Part shown: in pieces, positions 1 through 5,437 of the stretch
How positions within the stretch are numbered: position 1 is the stretch's first letter
Layout of the letters: the number at the start of each line of letters is the position of its first letter
Assembly (NCBI GenBank): GCA_017961965.1
Contig: JAGCWG010000030.1
Location: forward strand, 1 to 5,437
DNA length: 5,437 nucleotides
Source of the DNA: Bacteroidaceae bacterium
GTDB lineage: Bacteria; Bacteroidota; Bacteroidia; Bacteroidales; Bacteroidaceae
Reading direction: 5' to 3'
Program-made: the position numbers and the translations under genes
Notes under the pieces: model-generated
Databases searched by the model: none
Told to the model about the DNA's origin: nothing
The model's input: only the letters and a program-made list of their open reading frames with translations

Positions 1-1141
1 CGTAAGACAGGAAATCCCTGCCCTTTGCGTTGTAGAATCTGTACAGGGACGATGGTGTGTCATATTTCGGCATCAACGGAAGAGAGTAGTGAGTATAGGC
101 TACCGTGGCAGCAATCTGAATCTTTTCCTTGTCCCAAAGGATGTTGCCGCCAATATCCGTTACGGACGTGTTGCGTTTCTTGCTACTTTCGAGTGTGGTA
201 CGGTGCATGCCGTCGGTCTTCAGCGAGGTTATTCCTGTGCTGTCCTTGTTAATGTTGCCGTCAATACGGCGATGTGAAGCGTAGGTGGAGACGATAAAGT
301 CGTTGAAGCGTAGAGACGTGGCACAACCAGAAAAATATCCGCTCTCAGATGTTGATGAATACCTTGATATGCCTCTTCCGATATGGTCGGTCTGTCCGAG
401 GGATATCGTCTTGCCAAAACTTGTTCCTGTGTTGACCACAAGTCCTTGTCCGTACGATACCTTGTAGTCGCCTATGATAGCATCACGTATGCAGCCAATG
501 TCCTTTATCATGACGTGTCCCGATAGGAAATCCATGCCCTTCTCTCCAGGGTCTTTCTCAGCCTGAATACCGATGGACAGATGCTCCATGCTGTTCAGAC
601 GGTAGCGTATGGAGTGGTACAGGTCGTTTCCATGGTAGTATTTGTTCTGGAACTTGCTTTCTCCGTTGTCCTCGCTATATCCTTCGCGCTTATAGAAAGG
701 AACATCGGTACGTAGAGTCAGCTCATTCCGTGCCTTGCTCCATAGCTCCTTGAGAGTAATTCTGTGCGGAGTCTCGCCTGCATAACAGAACAGATGCATG
801 TAGTCCCTTGTCTGCTTGTCTAGTGAGACGATGTACATCAGTTCGCCGAGCGAGAACAGCGGCCCGTTGACGCTTTGGTAATAGAGAATGTCCCTTATCT
901 GTGATGTGGTGAGGAAGGGTAGTGCCGACAGTTCCTGCTCCGATGTGTTGTTTATGTTTATAGGGTTGTTGTGTATCTCGAGCAGTTCCTCAAAAGCCAC
1001 ATCGTATCTTGAATCGTCATCGAACGAATGGTAATGCTCCACAAAGTCCTCCCATGTAATTTGTTGGGCAGAGAGATTATTTTCCCTGCCCGACAAGATA
1101 ATTATTGCGATTATCATTATGTGTCTTTTGAGTATTACCAT
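1..1141 (-). CDS. Exported helix-hairpin-helix (HhH) protein, C-terminus cut by window edge
   Basis: I translated the reverse complement by hand. From the ATG at 1141 the frame is open without a stop to base 2, giving 380 residues, so this is the N-terminal part of a longer protein. Residues 1-25 look like a signal peptide: basic start (KRH, residues 5-7), hydrophobic IMIIAIIIL, likely cleavage after LSA before QQ. Residues 60-106 resemble an HhH/ComEA-like unit (PININNTSEQELSALPFL, then SLGELMYI). From about residue 140 the chain becomes rich in alternating polar/hydrophobic and Gly/Tyr/aromatic segments (GDYKVSYGQGLVVNTG at 224-239, TSLKTDGMHRTT at 305-316), which suggests beta-barrel-like strands. 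I recall similar Bacteroidota proteins annotated only as HhH-domain proteins; their function is not known to me. The ATG at codon 9 is a poorer start because it would drop the basic n-region. There is no Shine-Dalgarno sequence, as is usual in this phylum. Transcribed divergently from recJ. Confidence 0.88.
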   Translation of the reverse strand, partial: MVILKRHIMIIAIIILSGRENNLSAQQITWEDFVEHYHSFDDDSRYDVAFEELLEIHNNPININNTSEQELSALPFLTTSQIRDILYYQSVNGPLFSLGELMYIVSLDKQTRDYMHLFCYAGETPHRITLKELWSKARNELTLRTDVPFYKREGYSEDNGESKFQNKYYHGNDLYHSIRYRLNSMEHLSIGIQAEKDPGEKGMDFLSGHVMIKDIGCIRDAIIGDYKVSYGQGLVVNTGTSFGKTISLGQTDHIGRGISRYSSTSESGYFSGCATSLRFNDFIVSTYASHRRIDGNINKDSTGITSLKTDGMHRTTLESSKKRNTSVTDIGGNILWDKEKIQIAATVAYTHYSLPLMPKYDTPSSLYRFYNAKGRDFLSY

Positions 1142-1176
1142 TGTTTTTCAAAAACTGCATTTTTATGTCCGCATGG

Positions 1177-1184
1177 CAAAGATA
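1177..1184 (-). promoter_or_regulatory. Candidate Bacteroidota -7 box for the HhH gene
   Basis: On the minus strand these bases read TATCTTTG, an exact match to the Bacteroidota -7 consensus TAnnTTTG. It lies 35 nt before the ATG at 1141, so transcription would begin near 1170 and leave a leader of about 30 nt. A matching -33 TTTG about 19 nt further upstream is not present; the bases there read AACG on the minus strand. The call therefore rests on one box and its placement. Confidence 0.45.
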
Positions 1185-1229
1185 TACTTTTATTACGTAC
1201 TATCGTTATGAATCGTGCGAATAATACTA

Positions 1230-1270
1230 TAATTGCAGATTGTAATGGCGTTTTATGCGCTAATTGCAGA
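1230..1270. repeat. Pair of 10-bp direct repeats, possible operator
   Basis: TAATTGCAGA occurs exactly at 1230-1239 and again at 1261-1270, 31 bp apart start to start, which is close to three helical turns. Both copies lie upstream of the HhH gene's candidate promoter on the minus strand. A second imperfect pair overlaps: TTTTATGCGCTAA at 1251-1263 and TTTTTTGCGCTAA at 1292-1304. Helically phased direct repeats between divergent genes can be regulator sites, but short AT-rich repeats also arise by chance. I know no regulator with this site. Confidence 0.3.
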
Positions 1271-1332
1271 CTAAATGTAAAGAAATATACTTTTTTTGCG
1301 CTAAACGTTCACAGTTTGTCATCTTTTTTTTC

Positions 1333-1348
1333 TACCTTTACAAAGATA
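1333..1348. promoter_or_regulatory. Near-palindrome with -7-like boxes on both strands
   Basis: The 16 bases TACCTTTACAAAGATA form a dyad with 6 of 7 matching arm positions. Read on the plus strand, TACCTTTA is one base off the Bacteroidota -7 consensus TAnnTTTG. It would start recJ transcription near 1346 with a leader of about 140 nt that includes the hairpin at 1430-1452. Read on the minus strand, TATCTTTG is an exact match. The plus-strand -33 is poor: the nearest TTTG, at 1315-1318, is only 14 nt away instead of about 19. This is the best recJ promoter candidate I can see, but it is weak. Confidence 0.35.
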
Positions 1349-1429
1349 TTGAATAATTGTCCCCGTTTGCTTACTGTGTTGCTGTTTCACTTGTGTGTTA
1401 CATAGCAGTCGTGGGGATTTGTTTTTTGA

Positions 1430-1452
1430 AACGTCGGGATGTTCCCGATGTT
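1430..1452 (+). promoter_or_regulatory. Strong hairpin/dyad in the recJ leader
   Basis: AACGTCGGGA (1430-1439), loop TGT, TCCCGATGTT (1443-1452) form a 10-bp stem with one G-U pair and a 3-nt loop, ending 33 nt before the recJ ATG. No T-tract follows on either strand, so it is not a standard intrinsic terminator. It could be an RNA element in the recJ leader affecting stability or translation, or a DNA operator for a dimeric regulator. The GC-rich stem stands out in an AT-rich surrounding. Confidence 0.5.
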
Positions 1453-1485
1453 AATTTAATACGAAGAAAAAAATGATAAATATAA

Positions 1486-3210
1486 ATGGAATACAAATGG
1501 AATTTAACACCTCCTACAACAGAACAAGAGGACTTGGCGAAAGCCCTGGCTGAAGCGGTGGGCATTACACCTATCGTCAGCCGTTTGCTTGTCGCAAGAG
1601 GTATTACTACTCCAGAGGCTGCTAAGTCGTATTTCCGTCCGCTCCTGCATGAACTGCACGACCCGTTCCTGATGCTGGACATGGATAAGGCGGTGGAAAG
1701 GCTTAACGAGGCGATGGGTAGGAAGGAGCGCATCATGATTTATGGTGATTATGATGTGGACGGCTGTACTGCCGTGGCTCTTGTGTACCGTTTCCTCCAG
1801 CAGTTCTACAGCAATATTGAGTGCTACATCCCTGACCGTTATGAAGAGGGGTATGGCGTGTCAATACAGGGTGTAGATTATGCAGAGGAGCAAGGCGTCA
1901 AGCTCATTATTGTTCTTGATTGTGGCATCAAGGCTATCGACGAGATTGCCTATGCCAAGGAGAAAGGAATTGATTTCATCATCTGCGACCACCATGTGCC
2001 AGATGAGGTATTACCTCCTGCCGTGGCGATACTGAACGCCAAGCGCAAGGAATCCACTTATCCTTACAACGACCTGTCGGGTTGTGGCGTAGGATTCAAG
2101 TTCATGCAGGCTTTTGCCATCAGCAATGGCATCAGTTTCAGCACGCTCATACCATTGCTCGACCTTACTGTGGTGAGCATAGCCGCGGACATAGTTCCGA
2201 TAATGGGCGAGAACCGTATATTGGCTTATCATGGTCTTCGACAGCTCAACAACAATCCGAGTGTGGGACTGAAGGCTGTGATTGACGTGTGCGGACTTAC
2301 GGGCAAGGACATCACCATGTCCGACATCATCTTCAAGATCGGTCCTCGTATCAACGCATCAGGTCGCATGCAGAACGGTAAAGAGTCAGTACTTCTGCTT
2401 GTGGAGCACAACTATCAGGCGGCACTTGAAAAGGCACGTCAGATAAACCAGTACAACGACGAGCGCAAGGAACTGGACAAGAAGATGACGGAGGAAGCCA
2501 ATAGCATCGTCGAGAAGATTCCTGAACTCATGAACCAGTCGGCTATCGTTATATATAATGAGGACTGGCACAAGGGAGTCATCGGAATCGTTGCCTCACG
2601 TCTTACGGAGGTTTATTACCGTCCTGCCGTTGTACTCACACGCTCAGGCGATGTGGTCACGGGTTCGGCACGAAGCGTCAGCGGATTCGATGTATATAAG
2701 GCTATCCAGTCGTGTGGTGACCTCCTGGAGAACTTTGGTGGACACACTTATGCGGCAGGTCTCTCGATGAAGGTGGAGAACGTGGATGCCTTCAAGGAAC
2801 GCTTTGAACAGTATGTGTCTGAACATATTGAGACAGAACAGACACTTGCAAGTCTTGACATTGATGCAGAGATAAACTTCTCGGACATCAACCAGAGGCT
2901 CTACCTTGAGCTAAAGAAGATGCGTCCGTTCGGTCCTGACAACATCAAGCCTGTGTTCTGTACCCGTCAGGTATATGACTACGGCACGAGCAAGGTAGTG
3001 GGACGTGAACAGGAACATATCAAGCTCGAACTTGTAGATGGCGAATCCAACAAGGTGATGAACGGAATAGCCTTCGGGCAGAGTGAGCAGGCACGCTACA
3101 TCAAGACAAAGCGGTCATTCGACATCGCATATAGCATAGAAGACAATACCCACAAGCGTGGGGAAGTACAGTTGCTGATAGAAGACATTAAGGCACGCGA
3201 AGAATTGTGA
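1486..3210 (+). CDS. recJ: Single-stranded-DNA-specific 5'-3' exonuclease RecJ
   Basis: RecJ degrades single-stranded DNA 5' to 3' in the cytoplasm, using Mn2+/Mg2+. It serves RecF-pathway recombination, mismatch repair and stalled-fork processing. At 574 residues it is close to E. coli RecJ (about 577). The DHH phosphoesterase core shows DYDVDG at 88-93, DCG at 145-147, DHH at 168-170, the Asp of SIAADIVP (D235) and GPRINASGRM at 286-295. The DHHA1 half shows WHKGVIGIVASRL at 361-373, SARS at 394-397 and GGHTYAAG at 418-425. A C-terminal OB-fold-like segment (about 465-574) contains MRPFGPDNIKPVF. All expected catalytic and metal-binding motifs are present. The start is the first in-frame ATG that gives the usual N-terminal sequence; no Shine-Dalgarno is seen. 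The stop codon overlaps the start of recQ, so the two are co-transcribed. No sign of transfer or damage. Confidence 0.97.
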   Translation: MEYKWNLTPPTTEQEDLAKALAEAVGITPIVSRLLVARGITTPEAAKSYFRPLLHELHDPFLMLDMDKAVERLNEAMGRKERIMIYGDYDVDGCTAVALVYRFLQQFYSNIECYIPDRYEEGYGVSIQGVDYAEEQGVKLIIVLDCGIKAIDEIAYAKEKGIDFIICDHHVPDEVLPPAVAILNAKRKESTYPYNDLSGCGVGFKFMQAFAISNGISFSTLIPLLDLTVVSIAADIVPIMGENRILAYHGLRQLNNNPSVGLKAVIDVCGLTGKDITMSDIIFKIGPRINASGRMQNGKESVLLLVEHNYQAALEKARQINQYNDERKELDKKMTEEANSIVEKIPELMNQSAIVIYNEDWHKGVIGIVASRLTEVYYRPAVVLTRSGDVVTGSARSVSGFDVYKAIQSCGDLLENFGGHTYAAGLSMKVENVDAFKERFEQYVSEHIETEQTLASLDIDAEINFSDINQRLYLELKKMRPFGPDNIKPVFCTRQVYDYGTSKVVGREQEHIKLELVDGESNKVMNGIAFGQSEQARYIKTKRSFDIAYSIEDNTHKRGEVQLLIEDIKAREEL

Positions 3211-5123
3211 TGAGCAATACTTACTTGGACATATTACGGCAATACTGGGGTTATGATTCCTTCCGAGGCATACAGGAGGAAATCATAACCTCTGTTTGTG
3301 AGGGTCATGACACACTTGGACTTATGCCTACTGGAGGTGGTAAGTCCATCTGTTTTCAGGTACCTGCCATGTCCATGGATGGTATATGTATCGTTGTCAC
3401 TCCGCTCATAGCCCTGATGAAAGACCAGGTAACTCAGTTGAGGGCTCGTGGCATTAAGGCTGCAGCTGTCTATTCGGGTATGACGCATGATGAGATAATC
3501 TACACGTTTGACAACTGTATTCTTGGTGACTACAAGTTTCTCTACCTCTCTCCAGAACGACTTGCAACGGAACTGTTCCTGCAGAAATTCATCCGTATGC
3601 GTAAGGTCTGCATGATTACCGTTGACGAGGCACATTGTGTCTCACAATGGGGCTATGATTTCCGGCCATCGTACCTTGAGATTGCCAAGATACGCCATGT
3701 CATTCCTTATCATGTGCCAGTCCTTGCACTTACCGCTACGGCTACTCCAGAGGTTGTAAAGGATATTCAGGACAAGCTGGAGTTTGCCGAGTATCGAGCC
3801 TTCTCCATGAGTTTTGAGCGTAAGAACCTTATCTATGTCGTAAGGCACACCACCAACAAGGCAGACGAGATACTTCGCATACTCAATGGTGTGACTCAGG
3901 GAAGTGCCATTGTCTATACACGTAGCCGAAGGATGACTACAGAGATTGCTCGTTTCCTGCTTGACAACGGCATAACGGCAGACAGTTATCACGCAGGACT
4001 CACTTCGGCAGAGAAAGACATACGACAGGTTAACTGGACAAAGGGACGTAACCGTGTGATGGTTGCAACCAACGCATTCGGCATGGGTATCGACAAGCCC
4101 GATGTGCGTGTCGTCATCCATTATAATATACCTGACTCCATGGAGGCGTACTTTCAGGAGGCAGGACGTGCAGGACGCGACGGACAGGCATCGTATGCCG
4201 TCCTCCTTGTGGAGAAGGGGGACAAGCTGACGCTAACACGTCGTGTTCCAGAGACATTCCCTGAGATTGATTACATCCGTCAGACGTACGAGAATGTGAG
4301 CTGTTTCCTTCAGGTGGGAGTGGGAGAGGCAGAAGGACGAACCTTCGACTTCCATATTGAGAAGTTCTGTCCTGTGTTCCATCAGTTCCCTGTGCATACG
4401 GACAGCGCACTACGTCTGCTCAATAATGCGGGTTACATCGAATATCACGAGAATCAGGACTTCCGTTCCCTGCTCAAGATACTTGTACGCAAGGAGACGC
4501 TCTACCGTCTCAACGACAACGGACAGGAACAGGACACCGTGACGCAGGCCATACTCCGAATGTACACAGGAGTATTTGCCGACACAGTACCGATAGAGGA
4601 GGTAATGATTGCGCATTACACGGGACTCACCGTGGAACGTGTATATGCCATACTCAAGACTATGCGCCAGAACCGCATCATCGAATACATACCACATCGT
4701 AGCGTACCGACCATCACGTTCACACGTCCACGTGTCGATACAGAGCGCATCTTCCTGCCGCCATCGGTCTATCAGGACAGAATTGCAGACTACAAGAAGC
4801 GCATTGCCAAGATGATAGAGTATGCCTATTCCGACGACACGTGTCGCAGCCGTCTCCTTCTCGAATACTTTGGTGAGGAAGTGGCAGAGGACTGTGGACA
4901 ATGTGATGTGTGTCTCCATCGTAAGCACATGAGTGATGACGAGCGTAAGGCGATGGATGCCCGTCATGCCATACGCAAGTATCTTGCAGACGGCGAACTG
5001 CATCCGCTTGAGTCACTCACAACACTTGACATTCCTTCCGACCAGCTTCATGCTGCCCTCCGCCTTATGGCAGATGAGGAAGAAGTAGTGGTGGATGGAA
5101 GCGAAGTGAAAATTAATTCTTAA
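3210..5123 (+). CDS. recQ: ATP-dependent DNA helicase, RecQ family
   Basis: RecQ is a 3'-5' DNA helicase that opens duplex ends and forks, supplying strands for RecJ. The first possible start is GTG at 3207, overlapping recJ by 4 nt. I prefer the ATG at 3210, giving 637 residues and a TGATG stop/start overlap. Numbering here runs from the GTG. Seen: motif 0 FRGIQEEII (19-27), Walker A MPTGGGKS (40-47), motif Ia VVTPLIALMKDQV (63-75), DEAH (140-143) with aromatic loop to SQWGYDFRPSY (156), TATAT (176-180), motif V ATNAFGMGIDKPDVR (287-301), motif VI QEAGRAGRDG (317-326). The zinc-binding cysteines C546, C563, C566 and C569 follow about 165 residues later than in E. coli RecQ. The insertion has winged-helix-like stretches near 381-413 and 445-505. 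No HRDC domain follows, only a short tail of about 65 residues. I recall this as a usual Bacteroidota short RecQ form. Confidence 0.95.
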   Translation: MSNTYLDILRQYWGYDSFRGIQEEIITSVCEGHDTLGLMPTGGGKSICFQVPAMSMDGICIVVTPLIALMKDQVTQLRARGIKAAAVYSGMTHDEIIYTFDNCILGDYKFLYLSPERLATELFLQKFIRMRKVCMITVDEAHCVSQWGYDFRPSYLEIAKIRHVIPYHVPVLALTATATPEVVKDIQDKLEFAEYRAFSMSFERKNLIYVVRHTTNKADEILRILNGVTQGSAIVYTRSRRMTTEIARFLLDNGITADSYHAGLTSAEKDIRQVNWTKGRNRVMVATNAFGMGIDKPDVRVVIHYNIPDSMEAYFQEAGRAGRDGQASYAVLLVEKGDKLTLTRRVPETFPEIDYIRQTYENVSCFLQVGVGEAEGRTFDFHIEKFCPVFHQFPVHTDSALRLLNNAGYIEYHENQDFRSLLKILVRKETLYRLNDNGQEQDTVTQAILRMYTGVFADTVPIEEVMIAHYTGLTVERVYAILKTMRQNRIIEYIPHRSVPTITFTRPRVDTERIFLPPSVYQDRIADYKKRIAKMIEYAYSDDTCRSRLLLEYFGEEVAEDCGQCDVCLHRKHMSDDERKAMDARHAIRKYLADGELHPLESLTTLDIPSDQLHAALRLMADEEEVVVDGSEVKINS

Positions 5124-5133
5124 TTCTTAATTT
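5113..5133 (+). repeat. Tandem heptamer across the recQ stop codon
   Basis: TTAATTC, TTAATTC and TTAATTT follow each other without gaps. The array supplies the last recQ codons (Asn, Ser, TAA) and most of the 14-nt leader of the TPR gene. It puts TAA stops in all three forward frames and leaves the TPR start in an unstructured AT-rich leader, which suits initiation without Shine-Dalgarno. It may also be a site of replication slippage. Confidence 0.6.
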
Positions 5134-5137
5134 TATT

Positions 5138-5416
5138 ATGTCACACTTAGAATCTGCAAAAGAAGCAATAAAGAATAAGGACCTCATAACGGCAACTGTG
5201 GAGGCAACCGCAGCCATCAACGAAGACGGACAATGTGCCGAAGCGTACATCATCCGTGCCCAGCTCAGCCTCATGTTCGGTGACCGTGAAGGCGCAGCCA
5301 ATGACTTCCAGAAGGCTGCTGAACTCAATCCGTCACTTCTCGACAGCATCAATGGCGAGTACAAGAATCAGGAAGAAACACCAACATTCAAGATTCCTGG
5401 ACTTAGGAAGAAGTAG
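5138..5416 (+). CDS. Small tetratricopeptide repeat (TPR) protein
   Basis: The gene encodes 92 residues, probably cytoplasmic: no signal peptide or membrane segment is visible. Residues 33-66 (CAEAYIIRAQ through AELNPS) fit one 34-residue TPR: small residue before a Tyr, paired helices around G48, F57, the AA pair at 60-61, and the closing Pro at 65. Residues 4-31 look like a degenerate preceding repeat (AKEAIKNKDLITATVEATAA), so there are probably two stacked helix pairs. The tail after about residue 70 is polar and ends in the basic IPGLRKK. TPRs bind proteins and have no catalytic activity. The ATG at 5138 lies 14 nt after the recQ stop, so the gene is very likely co-transcribed with recJ and recQ. 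A role as a partner of either is inference from position only. I do not recognise a named family. Confidence 0.85.
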   Translation: MSHLESAKEAIKNKDLITATVEATAAINEDGQCAEAYIIRAQLSLMFGDREGAANDFQKAAELNPSLLDSINGEYKNQEETPTFKIPGLRKK

Positions 5417-5435
5417 CACTTCTTTATGTGCTATT
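5412..5435 (+). terminator. Inverted repeat at the end of the operon, possible terminator
   Basis: TAGCAC (5414-5419) and GTGCTA (5428-5433) are perfect inverted arms around an 8-nt loop. They extend by one G-U and one A-T pair to 5412-5435, and the TPR stop codon TAG lies in the first arm. Only TTGC follows before the window ends, so a T-tract cannot be confirmed. The stem is short and the loop long, so this may be a weak terminator or chance. Confidence 0.3.
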
Positions 5436-5437
5436 GC

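Larger units (their letters stand above)
1142..1485. other. AT-rich divergent intergenic region (344 bp)
   Basis: This spacer separates the divergent starts of the HhH gene and recJ, and I find no credible gene in it. A plus-strand open frame covers much of it and extends into the HhH gene, but its product is Cys/Leu/Phe-rich, matches no family I know, and is antisense to the real gene. What the region does hold: a minus-strand -7-like box at 1177-1184, two sets of short direct repeats at 1230-1304, a dyad with promoter-like boxes on both strands at 1333-1348, and a strong hairpin at 1430-1452. It is clearly richer in A and T than the flanking genes, as expected for a promoter region. Confidence 0.8.

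Noticed and set aside
25..467. Several short open frames on both strands (25-252, 89-277, 285-467 plus; 229-441 minus)
   Set aside because: All lie within the continuous 380-codon minus-strand HhH frame, in other frames or antisense. None shows a domain or family resemblance.
1..1141. Possibility that the left part is a broken gene or pseudogene
   Set aside because: Full translation of the minus strand from 1141 to 2 has no stop or frameshift and keeps family-like sequence throughout, so the gene is only cut by the window edge.
1028..1405. 125-codon plus-strand open frame spanning the HhH gene start and the intergenic region
   Set aside because: Its first part is antisense to the signal-peptide region of the real gene and the rest covers AT-rich promoter sequence. 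The product is rich in Cys, Leu and Phe, has no recognisable domain, and would run through the promoter-like sites.
1430..1452. Hairpin read as an intrinsic terminator
   Set aside because: No run of T follows the stem on either strand, and no upstream convergent or co-directional gene ends there.
1398..1736. 112-codon minus-strand open frame over the recJ start
   Set aside because: It is antisense to the recJ N-terminus and leader, with low-complexity Ser-rich sequence and no family signal.
3642..4121. 159-codon minus-strand open frame inside recQ
   Set aside because: Antisense to helicase motifs III-V. Its Cys/His content comes from the complement of recQ codons and does not form a spaced metal-binding motif.
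4410..5003. 197-codon minus-strand open frame inside recQ
   Set aside because: Antisense to a conserved recQ region including the zinc cysteines. The product has no coherent domain, and long antisense frames are expected from the codon bias of a conserved gene.
1..5437. CRISPR array, tRNA, rRNA, insertion sequence or phage genes
   Set aside because: No regularly spaced long repeats, no cloverleaf-like segment, no transposase or integrase motifs and no terminal inverted repeats were seen on either strand.

Overview
The window looks like a chromosomal segment of a Bacteroidota bacterium, most likely a Bacteroidales member of the Prevotella/Bacteroides type. The grounds are: genes without Shine-Dalgarno leaders, AT-rich spacers carrying TAnnTTTG-like -7 boxes, a RecQ whose zinc-cysteine cluster lies far from the helicase core, and an exported helix-hairpin-helix (HhH) protein of a kind I associate with this phylum. 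The genus is an inference.

Layout. (1) Positions 1-1141, minus strand: the first 380 codons of a secreted HhH protein. It has an N-terminal signal peptide, one HhH unit and then a beta-strand-rich region. The frame is open to the left edge of the window, so the gene is cut by the edge and is not broken. (2) Positions 1142-1485: an AT-rich divergent intergenic region. It holds a minus-strand -7-like box, short direct repeats, a 16-bp dyad with -7-like boxes on both strands, and a strong 10-bp hairpin just upstream of recJ. (3) Positions 1486-3210, plus strand: recJ, complete, with all DHH/DHHA1 motifs. (4) Positions 3210-5123, plus strand: recQ, complete, sharing one base with the recJ stop codon (TGATG). 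(5) Positions 5138-5416, plus strand: a 92-residue TPR protein starting 14 nt after recQ. A small inverted repeat begins at its stop codon and runs close to the right edge.

recJ, recQ and the TPR gene look like one operon. RecQ (3'-5' helicase) and RecJ (5'-3' single-strand exonuclease) are the classic partners that make 3' single-stranded ends for RecF-pathway recombination. Their stop/start overlap would couple translation of the two proteins. The TPR protein could be a small adaptor, but its sequence assigns no role. The divergent HhH gene is transcribed separately, and its link to DNA repair is unknown.

I see no CRISPR array, tRNA, rRNA, transposase or phage gene. The window is mostly ordinary core genome. 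Its less ordinary aspects are the HhH protein's architecture, the RecQ domain order, and the structured region between the divergent genes.
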